From contig NZ_JBHSBN010000001.1 in assembly GCF_042650605.1 (NCBI RefSeq), positions 1 to 64,000 on the forward strand: 64,000 bases of DNA. Reading direction: 5' to 3'. Origin of the DNA: Micromonospora_J zhanjiangensis. Its GTDB lineage: Bacteria > Actinomycetota > Actinomycetes > Mycobacteriales > Micromonosporaceae. A model generated the notes under the pieces. The model searched no databases, had not been told where the DNA came from, and was given only the letters and a program-made list of their open reading frames with translations. Made by a program: the position numbers and the translations under genes. Positions 31,514 through 41,320 of the stretch are shown here, piece after piece. Every line of letters starts with the position of its first letter. Within the stretch, counting starts at the first letter, position 1.

Positions 31514-32226
31514 ACCGACCGCTCGCCGGTCTGCTGCTGCCCCTGTTGCTGCTGGTCGGAGCGTGCGACGGGACGCCGCCGCGTCCGGCGGCGGGACCGA
31601 CCTCGGCCGCGCCGTTCGCCGACTGCACAACCCTGGCCCGCCCGCCCGGCCCGTCGACGTCCGGCTCGGCCCAGCCCGGCTCATCCGGCTCGGCCGGCCC
31701 GACCCAGGCCGGCTCGGCCCAGCCTGGCCCGACCCAGCCCAGCCCAGCCCAGCCCGGCTCGGGCGCGGCCGGTGGGCCGGCGGGTGACGCCGCCGCCGGA
31801 ACGGTGACCCGGCTGCCCGATCTGCGGCTGCCCTGCTTCACCGGTGGCGCGCCGGTCGGCCTCGCCGAGCTACCCGGCCCAGCGGTGATCAACCTCTGGG
31901 CCTCCTGGTGTCCCCCCTGCCGCAAGGAACTGCCCGCCTTCCAGCGGCTGGCCGTCCGGGCCGGCGACCGGCTGCACGTGCTGGGCGTGGACACCCGGGA
32001 CGATCGGGCCGCCGCCGAGTCACTGGCGACCGACTTCGGCCTGACCTATCCCACCCTCTTCGACCCGGACGAGCGGCTGCGCCGGGCGTTGGCCCGCACC
32101 GCGCTGCCGGTCACGCTGTTCGTCGACGGCCAGGGCCGGGTACGGCACGTCGACAACACCGGGGCACTGACCGATGACACCCTCGCCGCGCTGGTCGAAC
32201 GACACCTCGACGTACCGGTGCGGTGA
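31510..32226 (+). CDS. TlpA-like thioredoxin-fold lipoprotein
   Basis: This encodes 238 residues. A signal peptide with lipobox L-L-V-G-A-C indicates a lipoprotein on the outer face of the membrane. A long Ser/Gly/Pro/Gln-rich spacer follows. The thioredoxin domain has the redox motif W-A-S-W-C-P-P-C-R-K and the cis-Pro loop TALPVTLFVDGQG. Proteins like this reduce or isomerise disulfides or support cytochrome c assembly. It corresponds to Rv3673c in the M. tuberculosis order. It is coupled to nth by a GTGA overlap. The spacer is encoded by an imperfect repeat rich in GGCTCGGCC and CAGCCC. Confidence 0.87.
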   Translation: MNRPLAGLLLPLLLLVGACDGTPPRPAAGPTSAAPFADCTTLARPPGPSTSGSAQPGSSGSAGPTQAGSAQPGPTQPSPAQPGSGAAGGPAGDAAAGTVTRLPDLRLPCFTGGAPVGLAELPGPAVINLWASWCPPCRKELPAFQRLAVRAGDRLHVLGVDTRDDRAAAESLATDFGLTYPTLFDPDERLRRALARTALPVTLFVDGQGRVRHVDNTGALTDDTLAALVERHLDVPVR

Positions 32227-32263
32227 CGATGCGCCGCCACGTTGACAGGAAGCAGGTGACCAC

Positions 32264-32989
32264 GTGAACCGCGAGCTGCCCGCCGGGACCGCGTCGCCGG
32301 CCGGTATCGAACCGCCGGACTGGATCCAGCCGCTGCTCGGTCGGGTCCGGTCGGCCCGGGCCGAGGACTTCACCCGGCTGGTCACGCCGACCAGCGGCGG
32401 ACGGCCGAGCGCGGTCCTGGTGCTGCTCGGTGAGGACGCGGAGCACGGGCCGGACGTACTCATGCTTCAACGCGCCGCGACGCTGCGCAACCACGCCGGG
32501 CAGCCGGCGTTTCCCGGCGGTGCCGCGGACCCGGGCGACCCGGGTCCGGCCGGTACGGCGCTGCGCGAGGCCCGGGAGGAGGTCGACCTCGACCCGGACA
32601 GCGTGACCGTGCTGGCCGAACTGCCCCGGCTGTGGATCCCGGTCAGCGACTTCGTGGTCACCCCGGTCCTCGGCTGGTGGCACCGGCCGCACCCGGTGCG
32701 ATCCCGCGACCCGGGAGAGGTGGCGCACGTGGCCCGGTTGCCGGTGGCCGAGCTGGTCGACCCGGGCAACCGCCTGCGGGTACGCCACCCGAGCGGCTGG
32801 ATCGGTCCGGCCTTCCAGGTGCGCGGCATGCTCGTCTGGGGTTTCACCGCCGGCGTCCTGGACGCGCTGCTGACGATGGGCGGCTGGGCCCGGCCCTGGC
32901 ACGCCGACCGGGTCGCCGACCTGCCCGCCGCTCCGGCACCGGCCGCCGCCGCCGACGAGGTCGACGAGCTGGCCGGACCGTTACCCTGA
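32264..32989 (+). CDS. NUDIX hydrolase, CoA pyrophosphatase type
   Basis: This encodes 241 residues. The CoA-type signature N-H-A-G-Q-P-A-F-P-G-G precedes the Nudix box G-G-A-A-D-P-G-D with A-L-R-E-A-R-E-E-V-D-L. Relatives cleave CoA or oxidised CoA to phosphopantetheine and adenosine diphosphate. Position between the TlpA-like gene and marP matches Rv3672c. The GTG at 32264 has AGGAAGCAGG upstream. The C-terminus is Ala-rich and probably disordered. Confidence 0.87.
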   Translation: MNRELPAGTASPAGIEPPDWIQPLLGRVRSARAEDFTRLVTPTSGGRPSAVLVLLGEDAEHGPDVLMLQRAATLRNHAGQPAFPGGAADPGDPGPAGTALREAREEVDLDPDSVTVLAELPRLWIPVSDFVVTPVLGWWHRPHPVRSRDPGEVAHVARLPVAELVDPGNRLRVRHPSGWIGPAFQVRGMLVWGFTAGVLDALLTMGGWARPWHADRVADLPAAPAPAAAADEVDELAGPLP

Positions 32990-33055
32990 GAAACAGTACG
33001 GAAGCGGAAAGCTCGCAGATCCCGTCCGGCTGAGGACCTTCACAGCCGGCACCCG

Positions 33056-33061
33056 TAGGCT
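33056..33061 (+). promoter_or_regulatory. -10 box TAGGCT for marP (leaderless)
   Basis: TAGGCT ends 6 nt before the GTG at 33068. Confidence 0.55.
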
Positions 33062-33067
33062 GGACGG

Positions 33068-34246
33068 GTGTCGGCGGTGGATGTGGTCCTGCTTCTGCTC
33101 ATGCTCGTGTTCGCGATCAGCGGGTACCGGCAGGGTTTCGTCATCGGGGTGCTGTCGTTCACCGGGTTCTTCCTCGGTGCGCTGATCGGTCTCCAGATTG
33201 GTCCGCTGATCGCCCAACAGTTCATCGATCCGTCGACCCGGGTGGTCGTCTCGCTGGTCGCGATCTTCGGTCTGGCCGTGCTCGGCCAGGCGGGCGCCGG
33301 TTGGATCGGTTCCCACCTGCGGCACGCGATCACCAGCCGGATCGGTCAGCGGCTGGACGACGTCGGTGGGGCGTTCGTCTCGCTGTTCGCGGTGCTGCTG
33401 GTGGCCTGGCTGGTCGCCGTACCGCTGGGGTCGTCGTCGTTGCCCTGGCTGGCCAGCGCCGTCCGCAACAGCGCCCTGCTGCCGGTGGTCGACCGGGTGC
33501 TGCCCGCGCAGGCGCAGGCGCTCTCCGACGCGCTCCGGGACACCGTCGACACCAACGGCTTCCCGGACGTCTTCGGCGGCCTGGCGCCGACCCGGGCCCG
33601 GGAGGTGTCGCCGCCCGACCCCGCGCTGGCCGGCTCGCGGGTCGTCGCCAACGGCCAGCGGTCGGTGGTGAAGGTGCTCGGCACCGCGCCGAGCTGCTCA
33701 CGCCGGATCGAGGGCTCCGGGTTCGTGTACGCCGACGACCGGGTGATGACCAACGCGCACGTCGTCGCCGGCACCCGCAGCCTGACCGTCGAGGTCGGTG
33801 GGGACCGGTACAACGGCCGGGTGGTGGTCTACGACCCGCGCCGCGACCTCGCGGTGATCTACGTGCCGGGCCTGCCCGCGCCGGTCATGCAGTTCGCCGG
33901 TCGACCCGCGGCCAGTGGCGCCGACGCGATCGTGCTCGGCTACCCGCAGGACGGCCCGTACGACGCGCAGTCCGCCCGGGTGCGTGACCTGGGTCGGATC
34001 ACCGGTCCGGACATCTACGAGTCGGGCAACGTGACCCGGGACATCTACACCATCCGGGCGCTGGTCCGCAGCGGCAACTCCGGTGGGCCGCTGGTGGCGC
34101 CGAACGGTCAGGTGCTCGGCGTGATCTTCGCGGCGGCGGCGGACGACCGGAACACCGGGTTCGCGGTCTCCGCCGAGGAGGCCCGACCGGTCGCCACGGC
34201 GGGCGTCGCGAGCACCCGCGCCACCGGCACCGGCAACTGCACCTGA
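33068..34246 (+). CDS. marP: MarP-like membrane serine protease
   Basis: This encodes 392 residues, like M. tuberculosis MarP (Rv3671c), needed there for acid resistance. The N-terminal third is a CvpA/colicin V production-type membrane domain with four helices (for example VVLLLLMLVFAISGYRQGFV). The extracytoplasmic chymotrypsin-like domain has His in M-T-N-A-H-V-V-A-G, Asp in Y-D-P-R-R-D-L-A-V-I and Ser in S-G-N-S-G-G-P-L-V. In MarP a disulfide controls activity; here a Cys lies in APSCSRRIEGSGF and another at the C-terminus (GNCT). The gene converges with mycP with 11 nt between stops. Confidence 0.9.
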   Translation: MSAVDVVLLLLMLVFAISGYRQGFVIGVLSFTGFFLGALIGLQIGPLIAQQFIDPSTRVVVSLVAIFGLAVLGQAGAGWIGSHLRHAITSRIGQRLDDVGGAFVSLFAVLLVAWLVAVPLGSSSLPWLASAVRNSALLPVVDRVLPAQAQALSDALRDTVDTNGFPDVFGGLAPTRAREVSPPDPALAGSRVVANGQRSVVKVLGTAPSCSRRIEGSGFVYADDRVMTNAHVVAGTRSLTVEVGGDRYNGRVVVYDPRRDLAVIYVPGLPAPVMQFAGRPAASGADAIVLGYPQDGPYDAQSARVRDLGRITGPDIYESGNVTRDIYTIRALVRSGNSGGPLVAPNGQVLGVIFAAAADDRNTGFAVSAEEARPVATAGVASTRATGTGNCT

Positions 34247-34257
34247 CCTACTACCAA

Positions 34258-35592
34258 CTACGCCGCCGGTGGGCGCCGGGTCGGCGACGGAGCGCCGCGC
34301 AGCCGGCGGCCCGCCACCAACAGGGCACCGCCGGTCAGCATCAGGATGCCCAACAGCGCCCAGCCCCAGACGTTCTCCCGGTCCATGCCGGTCGTCTGCC
34401 CGCCCGTCCGGGCCTCCCAACGCGGCTTGGTCGACGGCGCGAAACCGCCACCGAGCTGGCTGGGCCGCGGATTTTCCGGCGGGGTCGCCGTCGCCCGACC
34501 GGGCGCCGGACCGAATCCCTCGGTGCCCGGTGACAGGTTGTCGTCCAACGGGTTGCGGGCCACCCCGGGCACCGGCACCGGACCGGTGAGCGCCGCGACC
34601 GGATCCACCAGGCCGAAGCCGTAGATGTCGTCCCGACCGGGCACGCCGAGATCCCGGGCGGTGCCGACCAGCCGACTGATCACGTCACCGGCGGACATCT
34701 GCGGCCAGCGGGACCGCACCAGGGCGGCCGCCGCGGCTACCAGCGGGGCCGCGAAGCTGGTCCCCTGCACCTCCCAGAACCCGCCGGGGCGGGCGCCGGT
34801 CAAGCCGGTCGCCGGGGCGGTGAGCACCGTCTCCGCACCGGTGATCGACCCGGACCACAGGTCGTTGCTGTCGTGGTCGAGGCCGGCGACGGCCAGCACC
34901 CCCCGCTCCCGCGCCGGGTACCAGACCTTGTTGACCGGGGTGCTGCTGGTGAGGTTGCCGGTGCAGGCCACCACGACGACGTCACGGGCGAAGGCGTAGT
35001 CCAGGGCCGCCGCCAACGCCGGGCTGTCGCCGGTGCCACCGAGCGACATGTTGATCACTTGCGCGCCGTTGTCGACCGCCCAGCGCACACCCCTGGCGAC
35101 GATCAGCGCGTCGTCGTACCGGTTCTCCTCGTCGAGCACCCGGACCGGGAGGATCTTCGCCTCCGGCGCCAGGCCCACCACGCCCCGGGAGTCGTCCCGG
35201 CGGCCGGCGATCAGGCCGGCCACGGTGGTGCCGTGCCCCACCGGGTCGAACTGTCCGTCGCCGGACTCGCGGACCAGGTCGGTGCCGGGCAGCACCTGAC
35301 CGGCCAGGTCCGGATGCGATCCGTCCACACCGGAGTCGATGACCGCGACGGTGACGCCCTGGCCGGTGGACAGCTTCCACGCCGTACGGGCGTCCAGCTC
35401 CTGGATCTGCCACTGCTGGTCGCGTACGGCGTCGGTGCGGATCGGACGGACGACGGGCGTGCCGATCGGTGCGGCGACAGCCGGGGACGCGACCGGGCCG
35501 GCGACGGTCGCGACGAGTCCGGCCATGGCGAACGCGGCCGTCCCGGCGATTCGCCGGACGGTCCGTCGACGCAGGCGACTCAGTCCAGTCAC
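34258..35592 (-). CDS. mycP: Mycosin, subtilisin-like protease of type VII secretion
   Basis: This encodes 444 residues. A signal peptide precedes an S8 peptidase with triad Asp86 (V-I-D-S-G-V-D), His120 (G-H-G-T-T-V-A-G) and Ser279 (Q-G-T-S-F-A-A-P), plus oxyanion Asn in C-T-G-N-L. The Pro-rich stalk and C-terminal membrane anchor (WGWALLGILMLTGGALLVAG) are diagnostic of mycosins, which stabilise the ESX membrane complex. A GTG at 35592 begins the signal region. It lies 87 nt downstream of eccC on the same strand. Confidence 0.9.
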   Translation of the reverse strand: MTGLSRLRRRTVRRIAGTAAFAMAGLVATVAGPVASPAVAAPIGTPVVRPIRTDAVRDQQWQIQELDARTAWKLSTGQGVTVAVIDSGVDGSHPDLAGQVLPGTDLVRESGDGQFDPVGHGTTVAGLIAGRRDDSRGVVGLAPEAKILPVRVLDEENRYDDALIVARGVRWAVDNGAQVINMSLGGTGDSPALAAALDYAFARDVVVVACTGNLTSSTPVNKVWYPARERGVLAVAGLDHDSNDLWSGSITGAETVLTAPATGLTGARPGGFWEVQGTSFAAPLVAAAAALVRSRWPQMSAGDVISRLVGTARDLGVPGRDDIYGFGLVDPVAALTGPVPVPGVARNPLDDNLSPGTEGFGPAPGRATATPPENPRPSQLGGGFAPSTKPRWEARTGGQTTGMDRENVWGWALLGILMLTGGALLVAGRRLRGAPSPTRRPPAA

Positions 35593-35679
35593 ATCGATGC
35601 CATTTCATCCCGCCGACCACGTGATGCACGGAGGTTATCGCGTTTCACCGGGGCCGGAGGTACAAATCGGGATTCCTGC

Positions 35680-38600
35680 TCACGCCGGTGGCAGGTAACC
35701 GAGCTGGACCAGCCGGACACCCTCCTTCCGGGTCACCAACCGTCCCCGACCGGGTGGCATGGCGCCGGGGCGGACGTTGCCGACCAGGGCACCCTCGTCG
35801 CGGTCCCCGGACATGATCAGCCCCGGTGAGGAGAGTTCCCGCAGCCGCTGGATGATCGGTTCGTAGAGCGCCCGCGCCGCGCCGCCGGACCGGCGGGTCA
35901 GCACCAGGTGCAGTCCGATGTCACGGGCCTGCGGCAGGAACTCCTCCAGCGGCCGCAGCGGGTTCGCCGGACCGGTGGCGACCAGGTCGTAGTCGTCCAC
36001 CAGGACGAACAGCTCGGGTCCGGTCCACCAGGACCGGTCCCGCAGTTGCTCGGTGGTGACGTCCGGCCCGGGCAGCCGCCGACGCATGTAGCCGGCCACC
36101 GACTCGATCAGTTCGACGGTGCCGGCCGCCGCCGTGCCGTACCCGATCAGATGCTCGGACTGCACGGTGCCGAGCAGGCTGCGCCGGTAGTCGACCAGGA
36201 TCAGCCGGGCCTGGTCCGGGGTGAACCGCCGGGTCACCGACGTGGCCAGCGCACGCAGGAACGACGACTTGCCGCACTCGGCGTCGCCGAAGAGCAGGAA
36301 ATGCGGCTCGGTGGCGAAGTCGACGGTCACCGGTTGCAGGTCGGCCTCGGCGATGCCGATCGGCAACCGCAGGCCGGTGCTGGCGGCCAGGTCGAGCCGG
36401 GCGTACGGCAGCTCGGGCGGCAACAGCCGGACCCGGGGCGCCGGCGGTCCGGACCAGGCGTCGGCCACCGCCTTCACCAGCGCCGCGGTGTCGCCGCCCG
36501 GGCCGGACAGTTCGGGCAGCACGGTCAGCAGGTGCAGGCTGTCGGCCGTGATGCCCCGACCGGGCGACTTCTCCGGCACGTTCGCGGCGGCCCGGCGGGA
36601 GACGATCGAGTCGCTCGGATCGCCCAGCCGCAACTCCAGCCGAGCACCGAACAGGTCCCGGATGGCCGGCCGGAAGTCCATCCAGCGGGGCGCGGTCGCG
36701 ACCACGTGCACGCCGTACGACAGGCCGCGGGTGGCGATGTCGGTGAGCATCGGCTCAAGGTCGTCGTACTCGCCGCGCAGCGTCGGCCACCCGTCGATGA
36801 CCAGGAAGACGTCGCCGAACGGGTCGTCGGGCACCGTGCCGGCGACCCGGCGCTTCCGGTAGGCCGCCATCGAGTCCACACCCGACTCGCCGAACCGTCG
36901 CTCCCGGTCGGTGAGGAGCGTGGTGACCTCGCCGACGGTGCGCCGCACGGCCGCCGCGTCGAGCCGGCCGGCCACGCCGCCGACGTGCGGCAGGTCGCGC
37001 ACCGCGGCCAGCGAACCGCCGCCGAAGTCCAGGCAGTAGAACTGCGCCTCGGCCGGGGTGTGGGTGAGCGCCAACCCGCAGATGAGCGTCCGCAGCACGG
37101 TCGACTTGCCGCTCTGCGGGCCGCCGACCACGGCCACGTGCCCGGTGGCGCCGTGCAGCGTCAGCCAGAGCGGGTCCCGGCGCTGGTCCAGCGGCTTGTC
37201 GACCAGCGCCACCGGCACCTGCAGGGCGCCGTGCAGCTGCGGGTTGGCGACGGTGAGGCCGCGGACCGGGTCGGGCCCGACCGGACCGAGCAGTTCGTCC
37301 AGGGGCGGCGCGGTGGCCAGCGGCGGCAGCCACACCTGGTGGGCCGGCGGGCCCTGGCCGACCAGCCGGGCGACCAGCACGTCGAGCAGGCTCCCGGCGT
37401 CCGGCGCGTCGGCCGGTGCCGCCGGCCGGGCCGGCACCTGCGGCTGGAGCACCGGGGTGAAGTGCGTCGAGTACGTCAACAGCCGGTGCCCGGCCGCCCC
37501 GTCCGCCCCCGGCGCGTCGCCCCCGGTACGGCGGTACGGGCCGGACACGTACGCGGCCTTGAACCGCGTCAGCGGCTCGGTGCCGAACTTGAGGTACCCG
37601 TGACCGGGACTGCGCGGCAGCTCGTACGCGTCCGGCACGCCGAGCACCGCCCGGGACTCCAGCGCCGAGAAGGTGCGCAACCCGATCCGGTACGACAGGT
37701 GGGTGTCCAGGCCGCGCAGCCGCCCCTCCTCCAACCGCTGCGAGGCCAGCAGCAGGTGCACCCCCAGCGACCGGCCGACCCGTCCGATCTGGACGAACAG
37801 GTCGATGAAGTCCGGTTTGGCGGTCAGCAGCTCGGAGAACTCGTCGCAGATCACCAGCAACGACGGCAGCGGCGCGATGGCGGATCCGGCGGACCGGGCC
37901 TTCTCGTAGTCCCGGACGCTGGCGAAGTTGCCGGCCCGGCGGAGCAGTTCCTGGCGGCGGATCAGCTCACCGTTGATGGCGTCCACCATCCGGTCCACCA
38001 GCGGCAGTTCATCCTTCAGGTTGGTGATCAGCGCCGCGGTGTGCGGCAGCCGGTCCAGCGTGGCGAACGTGGCGCCGCCCTTGAAATCGACAAGCACGAA
38101 GTTGAGCAGCTCGGAGGAGTGCGTCGCGGCCAGCCCGAGCACCAGGGTGCGCAGCAGTTCGGACTTGCCCGACCCGGTGGCGCCGATCAGCAGCCCGTGC
38201 GGGCCCATGCCGTCCTGCGCGGACTCCTTCAGATCCAGCTCGATCGCGCCACCGTCGACGCCGACCCCGATCGGCACCCGCAACCGGTCCCGGCCCGCCC
38301 GCGGCGCCCAGCCCTGGGCGACGGTGAAGTTCTCCGGGTCGCCGACGCCGAGCAGTTCGGCCAGGCCCAGCTCGGCGGCGAGCGGACTGTCCGCGCTCTT
38401 GGCCGCGGCGGCCAACCGCAGCGGCGCGAGCCGGCGGGCCACCGCCTCGGCCTCGGTGATCGCCAGCCGGTCCGGTACGCCCACCTCGGCCGGCCCGTCC
38501 ATGGCGTAGGTGTGCAGCCGGTCGCCGACGATCTCCAGCACCACCGTGGAGCGGTCCAGCAGGCGCGGCGGCGGGCTGTCCAGGTCCAGGATGGTGACCG

Positions 38601-39654
38601 CGTCGATGCCGCCGTCACCGGCGAGGTGGGCGGCGCCGGCCAACTCCCCGTCGTCCAGCACGATCACCACGTGCGGTCCGTCGGTGGCCGGGCCCAGCGG
38701 GCTGAACCGGGAACGGCTGCCCAGGACGTCGTCCAGCAGCCGCTCCAGCTCGGCGGCGGAGCTGGCGACCAGTCGTACGCCGCCGAGGGCGTCGGTCCGG
38801 GTGGGGTGCTGCGCGTGCGGCAGCCACTTGACCCATTCCCAGGCGGCCCGCCGTTCCGGGCCGGCGCAGACCGCGATCACCAGCTCGTCCGGGGAGTGGA
38901 ACACCGCCAGCTGGGTGAGCACCGCCCTGGTCAACGCCTGGGCCGCGCCGTCGGGCGGGACGCCGCCGGCCGGTGAGCCGTCGGTCCGGACCGGCCGGGT
39001 CCGGACGTACACCCGGGCGAAGCCGCGCAGCGACAGCGCCACCGGCAGTTTCGGCACCACCGAGTACGTGTCGAGGAAGCGGCGCAGCGCGCCGGCCGTC
39101 ATCGGCTCCAGCTCCTCCAACGGCCGGGTGACCGGCGGCACCAGCGGGGTGGCCAGCGTCTGCGGGCCGACGGCGACCCGGACCACGCCGAAGTCCGGGT
39201 CACCGGGGCGGCGTTCCCAGACCCGGTGGCTGCCCACGGTGGACCACAACTGGCCCGGGTCCGGGTGCCGGTAGAACAGCCCGGCGTGTTGCCGGGCCGC
39301 GGTCTGCCGGACACGTCTGCGCAGGGTGGCCAGGTGCCGCAGGTACTCGCGCCGGGCGGCCATCATCTCCGACTTCTTCGGTGAGCCGTTGGCGCTGCCC
39401 CACGAGGTGGCCAGCATGGCCAGGGAGGAGACGCCGAACATCGCGCCCACCACGTACGAGTAGGCGCCGCCGCCGCGGCCGAACATCATCGCCATGGCCA
39501 CCGACCCACCCAGCATCGGCAGCACCATCATGGTCTGTTGCCAGCGCGAACCGGCCGTCGCCGGGATCTCCGGCGGCGCGTCGACCGGAAGGTCGCCGGT
39601 AGGGATCTCCGGTGCCGGTCGGCGCGGCGGCCGTTTGATCACAATGGTGCTCAC
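35680..39654 (-). CDS. eccC: Type VII secretion FtsK/SpoIIIE ATPase EccC (fused Ca-Cb)
   Basis: This encodes 1324 residues. The N-terminus has two membrane helices (MMVLPMLGGSVAMAMMFG, YSYVVGAMFGVSSLAMLA). Three FtsK-like ATPase domains follow, with Walker A motifs G-A-T-G-S-G-K-S (about residue 490), V-G-G-P-Q-S-G-K-S (about 846) and G-D-A-E-C-G-K-S (about 1126). The first has full Walker B context LLVICDEFSELL. EccC selects and drives ESX substrates. The single fused chain is the form of Streptomyces and Micromonosporaceae; ESX-1 splits it. The GTG at 39654 has GGGAGG at a good distance and is divergent from eccD. Confidence 0.93.
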   Translation of the reverse strand: MSTIVIKRPPRRPAPEIPTGDLPVDAPPEIPATAGSRWQQTMMVLPMLGGSVAMAMMFGRGGGAYSYVVGAMFGVSSLAMLATSWGSANGSPKKSEMMAARREYLRHLATLRRRVRQTAARQHAGLFYRHPDPGQLWSTVGSHRVWERRPGDPDFGVVRVAVGPQTLATPLVPPVTRPLEELEPMTAGALRRFLDTYSVVPKLPVALSLRGFARVYVRTRPVRTDGSPAGGVPPDGAAQALTRAVLTQLAVFHSPDELVIAVCAGPERRAAWEWVKWLPHAQHPTRTDALGGVRLVASSAAELERLLDDVLGSRSRFSPLGPATDGPHVVIVLDDGELAGAAHLAGDGGIDAVTILDLDSPPPRLLDRSTVVLEIVGDRLHTYAMDGPAEVGVPDRLAITEAEAVARRLAPLRLAAAAKSADSPLAAELGLAELLGVGDPENFTVAQGWAPRAGRDRLRVPIGVGVDGGAIELDLKESAQDGMGPHGLLIGATGSGKSELLRTLVLGLAATHSSELLNFVLVDFKGGATFATLDRLPHTAALITNLKDELPLVDRMVDAINGELIRRQELLRRAGNFASVRDYEKARSAGSAIAPLPSLLVICDEFSELLTAKPDFIDLFVQIGRVGRSLGVHLLLASQRLEEGRLRGLDTHLSYRIGLRTFSALESRAVLGVPDAYELPRSPGHGYLKFGTEPLTRFKAAYVSGPYRRTGGDAPGADGAAGHRLLTYSTHFTPVLQPQVPARPAAPADAPDAGSLLDVLVARLVGQGPPAHQVWLPPLATAPPLDELLGPVGPDPVRGLTVANPQLHGALQVPVALVDKPLDQRRDPLWLTLHGATGHVAVVGGPQSGKSTVLRTLICGLALTHTPAEAQFYCLDFGGGSLAAVRDLPHVGGVAGRLDAAAVRRTVGEVTTLLTDRERRFGESGVDSMAAYRKRRVAGTVPDDPFGDVFLVIDGWPTLRGEYDDLEPMLTDIATRGLSYGVHVVATAPRWMDFRPAIRDLFGARLELRLGDPSDSIVSRRAAANVPEKSPGRGITADSLHLLTVLPELSGPGGDTAALVKAVADAWSGPPAPRVRLLPPELPYARLDLAASTGLRLPIGIAEADLQPVTVDFATEPHFLLFGDAECGKSSFLRALATSVTRRFTPDQARLILVDYRRSLLGTVQSEHLIGYGTAAAGTVELIESVAGYMRRRLPGPDVTTEQLRDRSWWTGPELFVLVDDYDLVATGPANPLRPLEEFLPQARDIGLHLVLTRRSGGAARALYEPIIQRLRELSSPGLIMSGDRDEGALVGNVRPGAMPPGRGRLVTRKEGVRLVQLGYLPPA

Positions 39655-39828
39655 GCTCGCCCTCCCCAGGACTTCGGCGACGGCCCGCGCCGCGGCGTGG
39701 CACCGCCTACCCGGGGGAACGTCGACGACCGGGCACCGGAACGGTGGGTGACCCGGACCGGACTCATCGTAGGTAAAGTGCGGTCGTCCACGCAGCACCG
39801 CACCCACCCCTGTGGATGGAGACGATCG

Positions 39829-41256
39829 ATGAGCATCGGGCTCGCGAAGGTCACGATCAGCGCGCCGGAACGGCGGGTCGACGTGGCCCTGCCGGAGCAC
39901 CTGCCGCTGGCCGAGCTGCTCCCCGAGGTGCTCCGGCACGCCGGGGTCGGACTGGCCGACGACGGCGAACGCCACGGCGGTTGGGTGCTGCGCCGCACCG
40001 ACGGCGCGCCGTTGCAGGCGAGCCAGGCGCTGCTGCCGCAGGGCGTACGGGACGGCGAGGTGTTGCACCTGGTGCCGGCCCGCGCCCAGTGGCCCGAGCT
40101 GGAGTACGACGACGTGGTGGAGGCGATCGCCGAGAGTTCCCGGCGCCGGGGCAGCGCCTGGACCGGCGCGGCCACCCGGTCGGCCTGCCTGGTGGGCGGC
40201 GGGGTGCTGGTCGGCGCCGCGCTGCTGGCAGTGGTGCGCGGCGGCCCGGCGTGGAGCGCCGGGGGCTACGTCGCGGTCGGCATCGCGGTGCTGCTCCTCG
40301 CCGCGGCCACGGTCGCCTCCCGGGCGTACGGGGAGGCGGCCGTCGGCGCCACCCTGGGCGCGCTGGCGATGCCGGCGGCGTTCCTCGGTGGCGCGCTGCT
40401 GGTGTCGTCCGGCGACCCGGTCGGCGCGCTGTCCGCGCTGCCCTGGCTCGGCGCGGCGGAACTGCTCACCGGCACCGCGGCCGTGCTGCTGGTGGCGGTG
40501 CTGGGGATGGTCGGGACCGGGGTCGGACTGCGGATCTTCGCGGCCGGCACGCTGGTGGGGTTGCTCGGCGGGCTGACCGCGTCGGCCGGGTTCCTGCTCA
40601 GCGCGGCCGGCGCCGCCGCGGTCCTGCTGTCCGTCCTGGTCTGCGGGATCGGCCTGCTGCCGCTGCTGGCGATCCGGTTCGGCCGGCTGCCGATGCCGCC
40701 GATCACGCTGCCCACCGGCGCCGACGCGGACGACCTCGCGGCCCGTTCGGGCGGCACCGGTGCTGGACCGCGGGAGCGCCCGGACCGCGGCCGGGTGGCG
40801 GAAGCGGTGGTCCGGACCGAGGAGCTGCTGTCCGGCCTGCTGGTCGGGCACGCGGTGCTGGCCGGCGCCGCGGCGACCGTACTGGTGGTGGCGGGCGGGG
40901 GTGCCGGTCTGCTGCTGACCGCGGTGTCCGGCGCGGCTCTGCTGCTGCGGTCCCGGCTGTTCGTGACGCTGCGCCAGCGGGTGCCGCTGGTGGCGGCCGG
41001 CCTGGCCGGCGTCCTGGTGCTCGCCGTGGTGCTGGCCGGCCGGGCCGGCCCGGCCGGGCTGCTCGGTCTGGCCGTCGTCGGGTCGGTGGCCGGGTTGCTG
41101 GTGGCACTGGCCGGTGCGACCTGGTCCCGCCGGGCGCCGACGCCCTACCTCGGCCGGGCCGCCGACGTGCTGGACGCCCTGCTGGTGGTCTCGGTCGTGC
41201 CGGTGGCCTGCGTGGTGCTCGACCTCTACGCCCGGGCCCGGGACATGGTCGGTTGA
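39829..41256 (+). CDS. eccD: Type VII secretion membrane channel protein EccD
   Basis: This encodes 475 residues. The first 95 form a ubiquitin-like YukD domain (MSIGLAKVTISAPERRVDVA, LPLAELLPEVLRHAGV). About eleven membrane helices follow with short loops, and a hydrophilic loop in the middle (TGADADDLAARSGG). EccD dimers make up the membrane vestibule of ESX complexes. It is divergent from eccC; eccB, eccE and esx genes are not in this window. ATG at 39829. Confidence 0.9.
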   Translation: MSIGLAKVTISAPERRVDVALPEHLPLAELLPEVLRHAGVGLADDGERHGGWVLRRTDGAPLQASQALLPQGVRDGEVLHLVPARAQWPELEYDDVVEAIAESSRRRGSAWTGAATRSACLVGGGVLVGAALLAVVRGGPAWSAGGYVAVGIAVLLLAAATVASRAYGEAAVGATLGALAMPAAFLGGALLVSSGDPVGALSALPWLGAAELLTGTAAVLLVAVLGMVGTGVGLRIFAAGTLVGLLGGLTASAGFLLSAAGAAAVLLSVLVCGIGLLPLLAIRFGRLPMPPITLPTGADADDLAARSGGTGAGPRERPDRGRVAEAVVRTEELLSGLLVGHAVLAGAAATVLVVAGGGAGLLLTAVSGAALLLRSRLFVTLRQRVPLVAAGLAGVLVLAVVLAGRAGPAGLLGLAVVGSVAGLLVALAGATWSRRAPTPYLGRAADVLDALLVVSVVPVACVVLDLYARARDMVG

Positions 41257-41274
41257 CCGTCCGCTGAGACGGTC

Positions 41275-41298
41275 AGGGACCGGCGGTCGCCGGTCCCT
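41275..41298. terminator. Bidirectional terminator between eccD and ppa
   Basis: AGGGACCGGC (41275-41284) pairs with GCCGGTCCCT (41289-41298) around GGTC, lying between convergent genes. Confidence 0.75.
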
Positions 41299-41320
41299 CG
41301 ACGCCAGCTCTGGACGCGGC

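Noticed and set aside
35908..38976. 1022-codon plus-strand frame opposite eccC
   Set aside because: It is an antisense shadow of a gene with clear ATPase domains.
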